Shown in pieces: positions 28,857 to 41,800 of a stretch of 64,000 nt of DNA. The notes beneath the pieces are model-generated. The model ran no database searches. It saw nothing but the letters and a program-made list of their open reading frames with translations, and was not told the origin of the DNA. The stretch's first letter is position 1. The number at the start of each line of letters is the position of its first letter. Origin of the DNA: Nemertoderma westbladi. Lineage: Eukaryota; Xenacoelomorpha; Nemertodermatida; Nemertodermatidae. The DNA lies in assembly GCA_032718475.1 (NCBI GenBank), contig JAUCBJ010006932.1:57390-121389 (forward strand). The letters are read 5' to 3'. The position numbers and the translations under genes were made by a program.

Positions 28857-29701
28857 GAATTCATTACTTTTTCGCATTAACTTTTACATTAAAGAATCAA
28901 TCAAGACATTCATACATGAGAACAAAAGGAAATACATGTCTGGACAAATATGTATGGATGAATAGTTAACTTGGACTGTTGTGCAGTATCGATTACAGTT
29001 CTGTTGCCGTATTGTCCAGAACAATTGAAGTTTCGGCAATTTTGCAACGTACTCTCCTCATACCTTTCACATTATTTCATCGTTTTTACATGTTGTCTTT
29101 TATTTGTGTCCGGTACTTTATGTCCCGTGTATTTTATATCAAATTTGTGCCAGCCAGATTGGGTTAACCAGAAACTAATTATAGGACAAGTAAGGAATAT
29201 CCATTTCTGCTTTGTAGGCGACAAAACTTTGAGAACCACCATTTACCTATTTGGCAACTGTAAAACCAATAATAAGCAACTTTTTTGGTACATTTTTACA
29301 AAATTATTTTATTTGATTCACCAGATTGCTTAAATAGTTATTTCAATGTCGTACAAGGCGGCTATTTTAATTTGTAATTATTTCGGAAAAATATAAGATT
29401 TTTTCACTATGAGTTATTTTCTTTACCGAGCCGCAACATTTAAAATGTGTGAGAATGTCGAGATTATCACAATAGTTCGGGAGAATATTGAAATAAAATG
29501 TTCAACGCTTTTTCCCCGTGTAATAGGTTATTTTATTCTTAAATTGGTACTTTTTTGTAGCTGAATTCTTTTAAAAGCGAGTTAGTGTTAAAAAATATAT
29601 TGATTTGGAGTATTTTAATACTACTACAACTACGATCGGATGTTGCATTAAATGCTGCATTATATATATATTAAATTTATATAACTAAATAAAACATATT
29701 G
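28857..29701. other. Non-coding interval left of the satellite
   Basis: One 120-codon frame (28971-29333) has no recognisable features. The remainder is AT-rich with a short TA run near 29660. Confidence 0.5.
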
Positions 29702-29898
29702 CTCTGCCACAACTCCCTATCACCCAGGACATTTGCTAGATCATCCGCATCTTCAAGGCCAGTGTCCTTTAAAATGCGACTCAAGAAAGTCATGGGCTGT
29801 CCACCATGCTTATTCACTCCATGAGGCTGCCAAAGTACAAGATTTTGCACTGGCTGGTCCTCACGGCGAAAGCAATGTCCTGCAAAGCGGAGGCGACT
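29702..29898 (-). pseudogene. LINE family X, 3' fragment D, abutting the satellite
   Basis: On the minus strand it encodes RLRFAGHCFRREDQPVQNLV, then WQPHGVNKHGGQPMTFLSRI, an LKDTGLEDADDLANV stretch and LGDRELW. It continues without any junction into the first 61-bp monomer, which is the next upstream stretch of the same LINE frame (SLTLEQ codons). The 3'UTR and TAG tail are absent. Confidence 0.8.
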
Positions 29899-32800
29899 TT
29901 GTTCTAGTGTCAAGCTTGGGGGAACCAATGAGACAACTCCAATGTTATATAGTGTCGGGTTGTTCTAGTGTCAAGCTTGGGGGAACCAATGAAACACCTC
30001 CAATGTTATATAGTATCTGGTTGTTCTAGTGTCAAGCTTGGGGGAACCAATGAGACACCTCCAATGTTATATAGTGTCTGGTTGTTCTAGTGTCAAGCTT
30101 GAGGGAACCAATGAGACACCTCCAATGTTATATAGTGTCTGGTTGTTCTAGTGTCAAGCTTGAGGGAACCAATGAGACACCCCCAATGTTATATAGTGTC
30201 TGGTTGTTCTAGTGTCAAGCTTGGGGGAACCAATGAAACACCTCCAATGTTATATAGTATCTGGTTGTTCTAGTGTCAAGCTTGAGGGAACCAATGAGAC
30301 ACCTCCAATGTTATATAGTATCTGGTTGTTCTAGTGTCAAGCTTGGGGGAACCAATGAGACACCTCCAATGTTATATAGTATCTGGTTGTTCTAGTGTCA
30401 AGCTTGAGGGAACCAATGAGACACCCCCAATGTTATATAGTGTCGGGTTGTTCTAGTGTCAAGCTTGGGGGAACCAATGAGACACCTCCAATGTTATATA
30501 GTATCTGGTTGTTCTAGTGTCAAGCTTGAGGGAACCAATGAGACACCCCCAATGTTATATAGTATCTGTTTGTTCTAGTGTCAAGCTTGAGGGAACCAAT
30601 GAGACACCCCCAATGTTATATAGTGTCTGGTTGTTCTAGTGTCAAGCTTGAGGGAACCAATGAGACACCCCCAATGTTATATAGTGTCTGGTTGTTCTAG
30701 TGTCAAGCTTGAGGGAACCAATGAGACACCTCCAATGTTATATAGTGTCTGGTTGTTCTAGTGTCAAGCTTGAGGGAACCAATGAGACACCTCCAATGTT
30801 ATATAGTGTCTGGTTGTTCTAGTGTCAAGCTTGAGGGAACCAATGAGACACCCCCAATGTTATATAGTGTCTGGTTGTTCTAGTGTCAAGCTTGAGGGAA
30901 CCAATGAGACACCTCCAATGTTATATAGTGTCTGGTTGTTCTAGTTTCAAGCTTGGGGAAACCAATGAGACACCTCCAATGTTATATAGTGTATGATTGT
31001 TCTAGTGTCAAGGTTGAGGGAACCAATGAGACACCCCCAATGTTATATAGTGTCTGGTTGTTCTAGTGTCAAGCTTGAGGGAACCAATGAGACACCCCCA
31101 ATGTTATATAGTGTCTGGTTGTTCTAGTGTCAAGCTTGAGGGAACCAATTAGACACCCCCAATGTTATATAGTGTCTGGTTGTTCTAGTGTCAAGCTTGA
31201 GGGAACCAATGAGACACCTCCAATGTTATATAGTGTCTGGTTGTTCTAGTGTCAAGCTTGAGGGAACCAATGAGACACCCCCAATGTTATATAGTGTCTG
31301 GTTGTTCTAGTGTCAAGCTTGAGGGAACCAATGAGACACCCCTATGTTATATAGTATCTGGTTGTTCTAGTGTCAAGCTTGAGGGAACCAATGAGACACC
31401 CCCAATGTTATATAGTGTCTGGTTGTTCTAGTGTCAAGCTTGAGGGAACCAATGAGACACCTCCAATGTTATATAGTGTCTGGTTGTTCTAGTGTCAAGC
31501 TTGAGGGAACCAATGAGACACCTCCAATGTTATATAGTGTCTGGTTGTTCTAGTTTCAAGCTTTGGGGAACCAATGAGACACCTCCAATGTTATATAGTG
31601 TCTGGTTGTTCTAGTTTCAAGCTTGGGGGAACCAATGAGACACCTCCAATGTTATATAGTGTCTGATTGTTCTAGTGACAAGGTTGAGGGAACCAATGAG
31701 ACACCCCCAATGTTATATAGTGTCTGGTTGTTCTAGTGTCAAGCTTGAGGGAACCAATGAGACACCTCCAATGTTATATAGTGTCTGGTTGTTCTAGTTT
31801 CAAGCTTGGGGGAACCAATGAGACACCTCCAATGTTATATAGTGTCTGGTTGTTCTAGTGTCAAGCTTGAGGGAACCAATGAGACACCTCCAATGTTATA
31901 TAGTGTCTGGTTGTTCTAGTGTCAAGCTTGAGGGAACCAATGAGACACCCCCAATGTTATATAGTGTCTGGTTGTTCTAGTGTCAAGCTTGAGGGAACCA
32001 ATGAGACACCCCCAATGTTATATAGTGTCTGGTTGTTCTAGTGTCAAGCTTGAGGGAACCAATGAGACACCCCCAATGTTATATAGTGTCTGGTTGTTCT
32101 AGTGTCAAGCTTGAGGGAACCAATGAGACACCCCCAATGTTATATAGTGTCTGGTTGTTCTAGTGTCAAGCTTGAGGGAACCAATGAGACACCTCCAATG
32201 TTATATAGTGTCTGGTTGTTCTAGTGTCAAGCTTGGGGGAACCAATGAGACACCTCCAATGTTATATAGTGTCTGGTTGTTCTAGTGTCAAGCTTGAGGG
32301 AACCAATGAGACACCCCCAATGTTATATAGTGTCTGGTTGTTCTAGTGTCAAGCTTGAGGGAACCAATGAGACACCCCCAATGTTATATAGTGTCTGGTT
32401 GTTCTAGTGTCAAGCTTGAGGGAACCAATGAGACACCTCCAATGTTATATAGTGTCTGGTTGTTCTAGTGTCAAGCTTGAGGGAACCAATGAGACACCTC
32501 CAATGTTATATAGTGTCTGGTTGTTCTAGTGTCAAGCTTGAGGGAACCAATGAGACACCCCAATGTTATATAGTGTCTGGTTGTTCTAGTGTCAAGCTTG
32601 AGGGAACCAATGAGACACCCCCAATGTTATATAGTGTCTGGTTGTTCTAGTGTCAAGCTTGAGGGAACCAATGAGACACCTCCAATGTTATATAGTGTCT
32701 GGTTGTTCTAGTGTCAAGCTTGAGGGAACCAATGAGACACCTCCAATGTTATATAGTGTCTGGTTGTTCTAGTTTCCAGCTTTGAGGAACCAATGAGACA

Positions 32801-35800
32801 CCTCCAATGTTATATAGTGTCTGGTTGTTCTAGTTTCAAGCTTGGTGGAACCAATGAGAAACCTCCAATGTTATATAGTGTCTGATTGTTCTAGTGACAA
32901 GGTTGAGGGAACCAATGAGACACCCCCAATGTTATATAGTGTCTGGTTGTTCTAGTGTCAAGCTTGAGGGAACCAATGAGACACCTCCAATGTTATATAG
33001 TGTCTGGTTGTTCTAGTTTCAAGCTTGAGGGAACCAATGAGACACCTCCAATGTTATATAGTGTCTGATTGTTCTAGTGTCAAGGTTGAGGGAACCAATG
33101 AGACACCCCCAATGTTATATAGTGTCTGGTTGTTCTAGTGTCAAGCTTGAGGGAACCAATGAGACACCCCCAATGTTATATAGTGTCTGGTTGTTCTAGT
33201 GTCAAGCTTGGGGGAACCAATGAGACACCTCCAATGTTATATAGTGTCTGGTTGTTCTAGTGTCAAGCTTGAGGGAACCAATGAGACACCCCCAATGTTA
33301 TATAGTGTCTGGTTGTTCTAGTATCAAGCTTGAGGGAACCAATGAGACACCCCCAATGTTATATAGTGTCGGGTTGTTCTAGTGTCAAGCTTGAGGGAAC
33401 CAATGAGACACCCCCAATGTTATATAGTGTCGGGTTGTTCTAGTGTCAAGCTTGAGGGAACCAATGAGACACCTCCAATGTTATATAGTGTCTGGTTGTT
33501 CTAGTGTCAAGCTTGAGGGAACCAATGAGACACCCCCAATGTTATATAGTGTCTGGTTGTTCTAGTATCAAGCTTGAGGGAACCAATGAGACACCCCCAA
33601 TGTTATATAGTGTCTGGTTGTTCTAGTGTCAAGCTTGGGGGAACCAATGAGACACCTCCAATGTTATATAGTATCTGGTTGTTCTAGTGTCAAGCTTGAG
33701 GGAACCAATGAGACACCTCCAATGTTATATAGTATCTGGTTGTTCTAGTGTCAAGCTTGGGGGAACCAATGAGACACCTCCAATGTTATATAGTATCTGG
33801 TTGTTCTAGTGTCAAGCTTGAGGGAACCAATGAGACACCCCCAATGTTATATAGTGTCGGGTTGTTCTAGTGTCAAGCTTGGGGGAACCAATGAGACACC
33901 TCCAATGTTATATAGTATCTGGTTGTTCTAGTGTCAAGCTTGAGGGAACCAATGAGACACCCCCAATGTTATATAGTGTCTGGTTGTTCTAGTGTCAAGC
34001 TTGAGGGAACCAATGAGACACCCCCAATGTTATATAGTGTCGGGTTGTTCTAGTGTCAAGCTTGGGGGAACCAATGAGACACCTCCAATGTTATATAGTA
34101 TCTGTTTGTTCTAGTGTCAAGCTTGAGGGAACCAATGAGACACCCCCAATGTTATATAGTGTCTGGTTGTTCTAGTGTCAAGCTTGAGGGAACCAATGAG
34201 ACACCTCCAATGTTATATAGTGTCTGGTTGTTCTAGTGTCAAGCTTGAGGGAACCAATGAGACACCCCCAATGTTATATAGTGTCTGGTTGTTCTAGTGT
34301 CAAGCTTGAGGGAACCAATGAGACACCCCCATGTTATATAGTGTCTGGTTGTTCTAGTGTCAAGCTTGAGGGAACCAATGAGACACCCCCAATGTTATAT
34401 AGTGTCTGGTTGTTCTAGTGTCAAGCTTGGGGGAACCAATGAGACACCTCCAATGTTATATAGTGTCTGGTTGTTCTAGTGTCAAGCTTGAGGGAACCAA
34501 TGAGACACCTTCAATGTTATATAGTGTCTGGTTGTTCTAGTTTCAAGCTTGGTGGAACCAATGAAACACCTCCAATGTTATATAGTGTCTGATTGTTCTA
34601 GTGTCAAGGTTGAGGGAACCAATGAGACACCCCCAATGTTATATAGTGTCTGGTTGTTCTAGTGTCAAGCTTGAGGGAACCAATGAGACACCCCAATGTT
34701 ATATAGTGTCGGGTTGTTCTAGTGTCAAGCTTGGGGGAACCAATGAGACACCTCCAATGTTATATAGTATCTGGTTGTTCTAGTGTCAAGCTTGAGGGAA
34801 CCAATGAGACACCCCCAATGTTATATAGTGTCGGGTTGTTCTAGTGTCAAGCTTGGGGGAACCAATGAGACACCTCCAATGTTATATAGTATCTGGTTGT
34901 TCTAGTGTCAAGCTTGAGGGAACCAATGAGACACCCCCAATGTTATATAGTGTCTGGTTGTTCTAGTGTCAAGCTTGAGGGAACCAATGAGACACCCCCA
35001 ATGTTATATAGTGTCGGGTTGTTCTAGTGTCAAGCTTGGGGGAACCAATGAGACACCTCCAATGTTATATAGTATCTGTTTGTTCTAGTGTCAAGCTTGA
35101 GGGAACCAATGAGACACCCCCAATGTTATATAGTGTCTGGTTGTTCTAGTGTCAAGCTTGAGGGAACCAATGAGACACCTCCAATGTTATATAGTGTCTG
35201 GTTGTTCTAGTGTCAAGCTTGAGGGAACCAATGAGACACCCCCAATGTTATATAGTGTCTGGTTGTTCTAGTGTCAAGCTTGAGGGAACCAATGAGACAC
35301 CCCCATGTTATATAGTGTCTGGTTGTTCTAGTGTCAAGCTTGAGGGAACCAATGAGACACCCCCAATGTTATATAGTGTCTGGTTGTTCTAGTGTCAAGC
35401 TTGAGGGAACCAATGAGACACCTCCAATGTTATATAGTGTCTGGTTGTTCTAGTGTCAAGCTTGAGGGAACCAATGAGACACCTCCAATGTTATATAGTG
35501 TCTGGTTGTTCTAGTTTCAAGCTTGGGGGAACCAATGAAACACCTCCAATGTTATATAGTGTCTGATTGTTCTAGTGTCAAGGTTGAGGGAACCAATGAG
35601 ACACCCCCAATGTTATATAGTGTCTGGTTGTTCTAGTGTCAAGCTTGAGGGAACCAATGAGACACCCCCAATGTTATATAGTGTCTGGTTGTTCTAGTGT
35701 CAAGCTTGAGGGAACCAATGAGACACCCCCATGTTATATAGTGTCTGGTTGTTCTAGTGTCAAGCTTGAGGGAACCAATGAGACACCCCCAATGTTATAT

Positions 35801-38800
35801 AGTGTCTGGTTGTTCTAGTGTCAAGCTTGAGGGAACCAATGAGACACCCCCAATGTTATATAGTGTCTGGTTGTTCTAGTGTCAAGCTTGAGGGAACCAA
35901 TGAGACACCCCCAATGTTATATAGTGTCTGGTTGTTCTAGTGTCAAGCTTGAGGGAACCAATGAGACACCCCCAATGTTATAAAGTGTCTGGTTGTTCTA
36001 GTGTCAAGCTTGAGGGAACCAATGAGACACCCCCAATGTTATATAGTGTCTGGTTGTTCTAGTGTCAAGCTTGAGGGAACCAATGAGACACCCCCAATGT
36101 TATATAGTGTCTGGTTGTTCTAGTGTCAAGCTTGAGGGAACCAATGAGACACCTCCAATGTTATATAGTGTCTGGTTGTTCTAGTTTCAAGCTTTGGGGA
36201 ACCAATGAGACACCTCCAATGTTATATAGTGTCTGGTTGTTCTAGTTTCAAGCTTGGGGGAACCAATGAGACACCTCCAATGTTATATAGTGTCTGATTG
36301 TTCTAGTGACAAGGTTGAGGGAACCAATGAGACACCCCCAATGTTATATAGTGTCTGGTTGTTCTAGTGTCAAGCTTGAGGGAACCAATGAGACACCTCC
36401 AATGTTATATAGTGTCTGGTTGTTCTAGTTTCAAGCTTGGGGGAACCAATGAGACACCTCCAATGTTATATAGTGTCTGATTGTTCTAGTGTCAAGCTTG
36501 AGGGAACCAATGAGACACCTCCAATGTTATATAGTATCTGGTTGTTCTAGTGTCAAGCTTGGGGGAACCAATGAGACACCTCCAATGTTATATAGTATCT
36601 GGTTGTTCTAGTGTCAAGCTTGAGGGAACCAATGAGACACCCCCAATGTTATATAGTGTCGGGTTGTTCTAGTGTCAAGCTTGGGGGAACCAATGAGACA
36701 CCTCCAATGTTATATAGTATCTGGTTGTTCTAGTGTCAAGCTTGAGGGAACCAATGAGACACCCCCAATGTTATATAGTATCTGTTTGTTCTAGTGTCAA
36801 GCTTGAGGGAACCAATGAGACACCCCCAATGTTATATAGTGTCTGGTTGTTCTAGTGTCAAGCTTGAGGGAACCAATGAGACACCTCCAATGTTATATAG
36901 TGTCTGGTTGTTCTAGTGTCAAGCTTGAGGGAACCAATGAGACACCCCCAATGTTATATAGTGTCTGGTTGTTCTAGTGTCAAGCTTGAGGGAACCAATG
37001 AGACACCCCCAATGTTATATAGTGTCTGGTTGTTCTAGTGTCAAGCTTGAGGGAACCAATGAGACACCTCCAATGTTATATAGTGTCTGGTTGTTCTAGT
37101 TTCAAGCTTGGGGGAACCAATGAGACACCTCCAATGTTATATAGTGTCTGATTGTTCTAGTGTCAAGGTTGAGGGAACCAATGAGACACCCCCAATGTTA
37201 TATAGTGTCTGGTTGTTCTAGTGTCAAGCTTGAGGGAACCAATGAGACACCCCCAATGTTATATAGTGTCTGGTTGTTCTAGTGTCAAGCTTGAGGGAAC
37301 CAATGAGACACCCCCAATGTTATATAGTGTCTGGTTGTTCTAGTGTCAAGCTTGAGGGAACCAATGAGACACCCCCAATGTTATATAGTGTCTGGTTGTT
37401 CTAGTGTCAAGCTTGAGGGAACCAATGAGACACCTCCAATGTTATATAGTGTCTGGTTGTTCTAGTGTCAAGCTTGAGGGAACCAATGAGACACCCCCAA
37501 TGTTATATAGTGTCTGGTTGTTCTAGTGTCAAGCTTGAGGGAACCAATGAGACACCCCCAATGTTATATAGTGTCTGGTTGTTCTAGTGTCAAGCTTGAG
37601 GGAACCAATGAGACACCTCCAATGTTATATAGTGTCTGGTTGTTCTAGTTTCAAGCTTGGGGGAACCAATGAGACACCTCCAATGTTATATAGTATCTGG
37701 TTGTTCTAGTGTCAAGCTTGAGGGAACCAATGAGACACCCCCAATGTTATATAGTGTCGGGTTGTTCTAGTGTCAAGCTTGGGGGAACCAATGAGACACC
37801 TCCAATGTTATATAGTATCTGGTTGTTCTAGTGTCAAGCTTGAGGGAACCAATGAGACACCCCCAATGTTATATAGTATCTGTTTGTTCTAGTGTCAAGC
37901 TTGAGGGAACCAATGAGACACCCCCAATGTTATATAGTGTCTGGTTGTTCTAGTGTCAAGCTTGAGGGAACCAATGAGACACCTCCAATGTTATATAGTG
38001 TCTGGTTGTTCTAGTGTCAAGCTTGAGGGAACCAATGAGACACCTCCAATGTTATATAGTGTCTGGTTGTTCTAGTGTCAAGCTTGAGGGAACCAATGAG
38101 ACACCCCCAATGTTATATAGTGTCTGGTTGTTCTAGTGTCAAGCTCGAGGGAACCAATGAGACACCCCCAATGTTATATAGTGTCTGGTTGTTCTAGTGT
38201 CAAGCTTGAGGGAACCAATGAGACACCTCCAATGTTATATAGTGTATGGTTGTTCTAGTTTCAAGCTTGGGGGAACCAATGAGACACCCCCAATGTTATA
38301 TAGTGTCTGGTTGTTCTAGTGTCAAGGTTGAGGGAACCAATGAGACACCCCCAATGTTATATAGTGTCTGGGTGTTCTAGTGTCAAGGTTGAGGGAACCA
38401 ATGAGACACCTCCAATGTTATATAGTGTCTGGTTGTTCTAGTGTCAAGCTTGAGGGGACCAATGAGACACCCCCAATGTTATATAGTGTCTGGTTGTTCT
38501 AGTGTCAAGCTTGAGGGAACCAATGAGACACCCCCATGTTATATAGTGTCTGGTTGTTCTAGTGTCAAGCTTGAGGGGACCAATGAGACACCCCCAATGT
38601 TATATAGTATCTGGTTGTTCTAGTGTCAAGCTTGAGGGAACCAATGAGACACCTCCAATGTTATATAGTATCTGGTTGTTCTAGTGTCAAGCTTGGGGGA
38701 ACCAATGAGACACCTCCAATGTTATATAGTATCTGGTTGTTCTAGTGTCAAGCTTGAGGGAACCAATGAGACACCCCCAATGTTATATAGTGTCGGGTTG

Positions 38801-41800
38801 TTCTAGTGTCAAGCTTGGGGGAACCAATGAGACACCTCCAATGTTATATAGTATCTGGTTGTTCTAGTGTCAAGCTTGAGGGAACCAATGAGACACCCCC
38901 AATGTTATATAGTGTCGGGTTGTTCTAGTGTCAAGCTTGGGGGAACCAATGAGACACCTCCAATGTTATATAGTATCTGGTTGTTCTAGTGTCAAGCTTG
39001 AGGGAACCAATGAGACACCCCCAATGTTATATAGTGTCGGGTTGTTCTAGTGTCAAGCTTGGGGGAACCAATGAGACACCTCCAATGTTATATAGTATCT
39101 GGTTGTTCTAGTGTCAAGCTTGAGGGAACCAATGAGACACCTCCAATGTTATATAGTATCTGGTTGTTCTAGTGTCAAGCTTGGGGGAACCAATAAGACA
39201 CCTCCAATGTTATATAGTATCTGGTTGTTCTAGTGTCAAGCTTGAGGGAACCAATGAGACACCCCCAATGTTATATAGTGTCGGGTTGTTCTAGTGTCAA
39301 GCTTGGGGGAACCAATGAGACACCTCCAATGTTATATAGTATCTGGTTGTTCTAGTTTCAAGCTTGGGGGAACCAATGAGACACCCCCAATGTTATATAG
39401 TGTCTGGGTGTTCTAGTGTCAAGGTTGAGGGAACCAATGAGACACCTCCAATGTTATATAGTGTCTGGTTGTTCTAGTGTCAAGCTTGAGGGGACCAATG
39501 AGACACCCCCAATGTTATATAGTGTCTGGTTGTTCTAGTGTCAAGCTTGAGGGAACCAATGAGACACCCCCATGTTATATAGTGTCTGGTTGTTCTAGTG
39601 TCAAGCTTGAGGGGACCAATGAGACACCCCCAATGTTATATAGTATCTGGTTGTTCTAGTGTCAAGCTTGAGGGAACCAATGAGACACCTCCAATGTTAT
39701 ATAGTATCTGGTTGTTCTAGTGTCAAGCTTGGGGGAACCAATAAGACACCTCCAATGTTATATAGTATCTGGTTGTTCTAGTGTCAAGCTTGAGGGAACC
39801 AATGAGACACCCCCAATGTTATATAGTGTCGGGTTGTTCTAGTGTCAAGCTTGGGGGAACCAATGAGACACCTCCAATGTTATATAGTATCTGGTTGTTC
39901 TAGTGTCAAGCTTGAGGGAACCAATGAGACACCCCCAATGTTATATAGTATCTGTTTGTTCTAGTGTCAAGCTTGAGGGAACCAATGAGACACCCCCAAT
40001 GTTATATAGTGTCTGGTTGTTCTAGTGTCAAGCTTGAGGGAACCAATGAGACACCTCCAATGTTATATAGTGTCTGGTTGTTCTAGTGTCAAGCTTGAGG
40101 GAACCAATGAGACACCTCCAATGTTATATAGTGTCTGGTTGTTCTAGTTTCAAGCTTGAGGGAACCAATGAGACACCTCCAATGTTATATAGTGTCTGGT
40201 TGTTCTAGTTTCAAGCTTTGGGGAACCAATGAGACACCTCCAATGTTATATAGTGTCTGGTTGTTCTAGTTTCAAGCTTGGTGGAACCAATGAGACACCT
40301 CCAATGTTATATAGTGTCTGATTGTTCTAGTGTCAAGCTTGAGGGAACCAATGAGACACCCCCAATGTTATATAGTGTCTGGTTGTTCTAGTGTCAAGCT
40401 TGAGGGAACCAATGAGACACCCCCAATGTTATATAGTGTCTGGTTGTTCTAGTGTCAAGCTTGAGGGAACCAATGAGACACCTCCAATGTTATATAGTGT
40501 CTGGTTGTTCTAGTTTCAAGCTTGGGGGAACCAATGAGACACCTCCAATGTTATATAGTGTCTGATTGTTCTATTGTCAAGGTTGAGGGAACCAATGCGA
40601 CACCCCCAATGTTATATAGTGTCTTGTTGTTCTAGTGTCAAGCTTGAGGGAACCAATGAGACACCCCCAATGTTATATAGTGTCGGGTTGTTCTAGTGTC
40701 AAGCTTGGGGGAACCAATGAGACACCTCCAATGTTATATAGTATCTGGTTGTTCTAGTGTCAAGCTTGAGGGAACCAATGAGACACCCCCAATGTTATAT
40801 AGTATCTGTTTGTTCTAGTGTCAAGCTTGAGGGAACCAATGAGACACCCCCAATGTTATATAGTGTCTGGTTGTTCTAGTGTCAAGCTTGAGGGAACCAA
40901 TGAGACACCTCCAATGTTATATAGTGTCTGGTTGTTCTAGTGTCAAGCTTGAGGGAACCAATGAGACACCTCCAATGTTATATAGTGTCTGGTTGTTCTA
41001 GTGTCAAGCTTGAGGGAACCAATGAGACACCCCCAATGTTATATAGTGTCTGGTTGTTCTAGTGTCAAGCTCGAGGGAACCAATGAGACACCCCCAATGT
41101 TATATAGTGTCTGGTTGTTCTAGTGTCAAGCTTGAGGGAACCAATGAGACACCTCCAATGTTATATAGTGTATGGTTGTTCTAGTTTCAAGCTTGGGGGA
41201 ACCAATGAGACACCTCCAATGTTATATAGTGTCTGATTGTTCTAGTGTCAAGGTTGAGGGAACCAATGAGACACCCCCAATGTTATATAGTGTCTGGTTG
41301 TTCTAGTGTCAAGCTTGAGGGAACCAATTCGACACCCCCAATGTTATATAGTGTCTGGTTGTTCTAGTGTCAAGCTTGAGGGAACCAATGAGACACCTCC
41401 AATGTTATATAGTGTCTGGTTGTTCTAGTGTCAAGCTTGAGGGAACCAATGAGACACCCCCAATGTTATATAGTGTCTGGTTGTTCTAGTGTCAAGCTTG
41501 AGGGAACCAATGAGACACCCCTATGTTATATAGTATCTGGTTGTTCTAGTGTCAAGCTTGAGGGAACCAATGAGACACCCCCAATGTTATATAGTGTCTG
41601 GGTGTTCTAGTGTCAAGCTTGAGGGAACCAATGAGACACCTCCAATGTTATATAGTGTCTTGTTGTTCTAGTGTCAAGCTTGAGGGAACCAATGAGACAC
41701 CTCCAATGTTATATAGTGTCTGGTTGTTCTAGTTTCAAGCTTTGGGGAACCAATGAGACACCTCCAATGTTATATAGTGTCTGGTTGTTCTAGTTTCAAG

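Noticed and set aside
28971-29333. 120-codon plus-strand frame
   Set aside because: Cys- and Phe-rich without a family resemblance, in an otherwise non-coding AT-rich stretch. Not supported as a gene.
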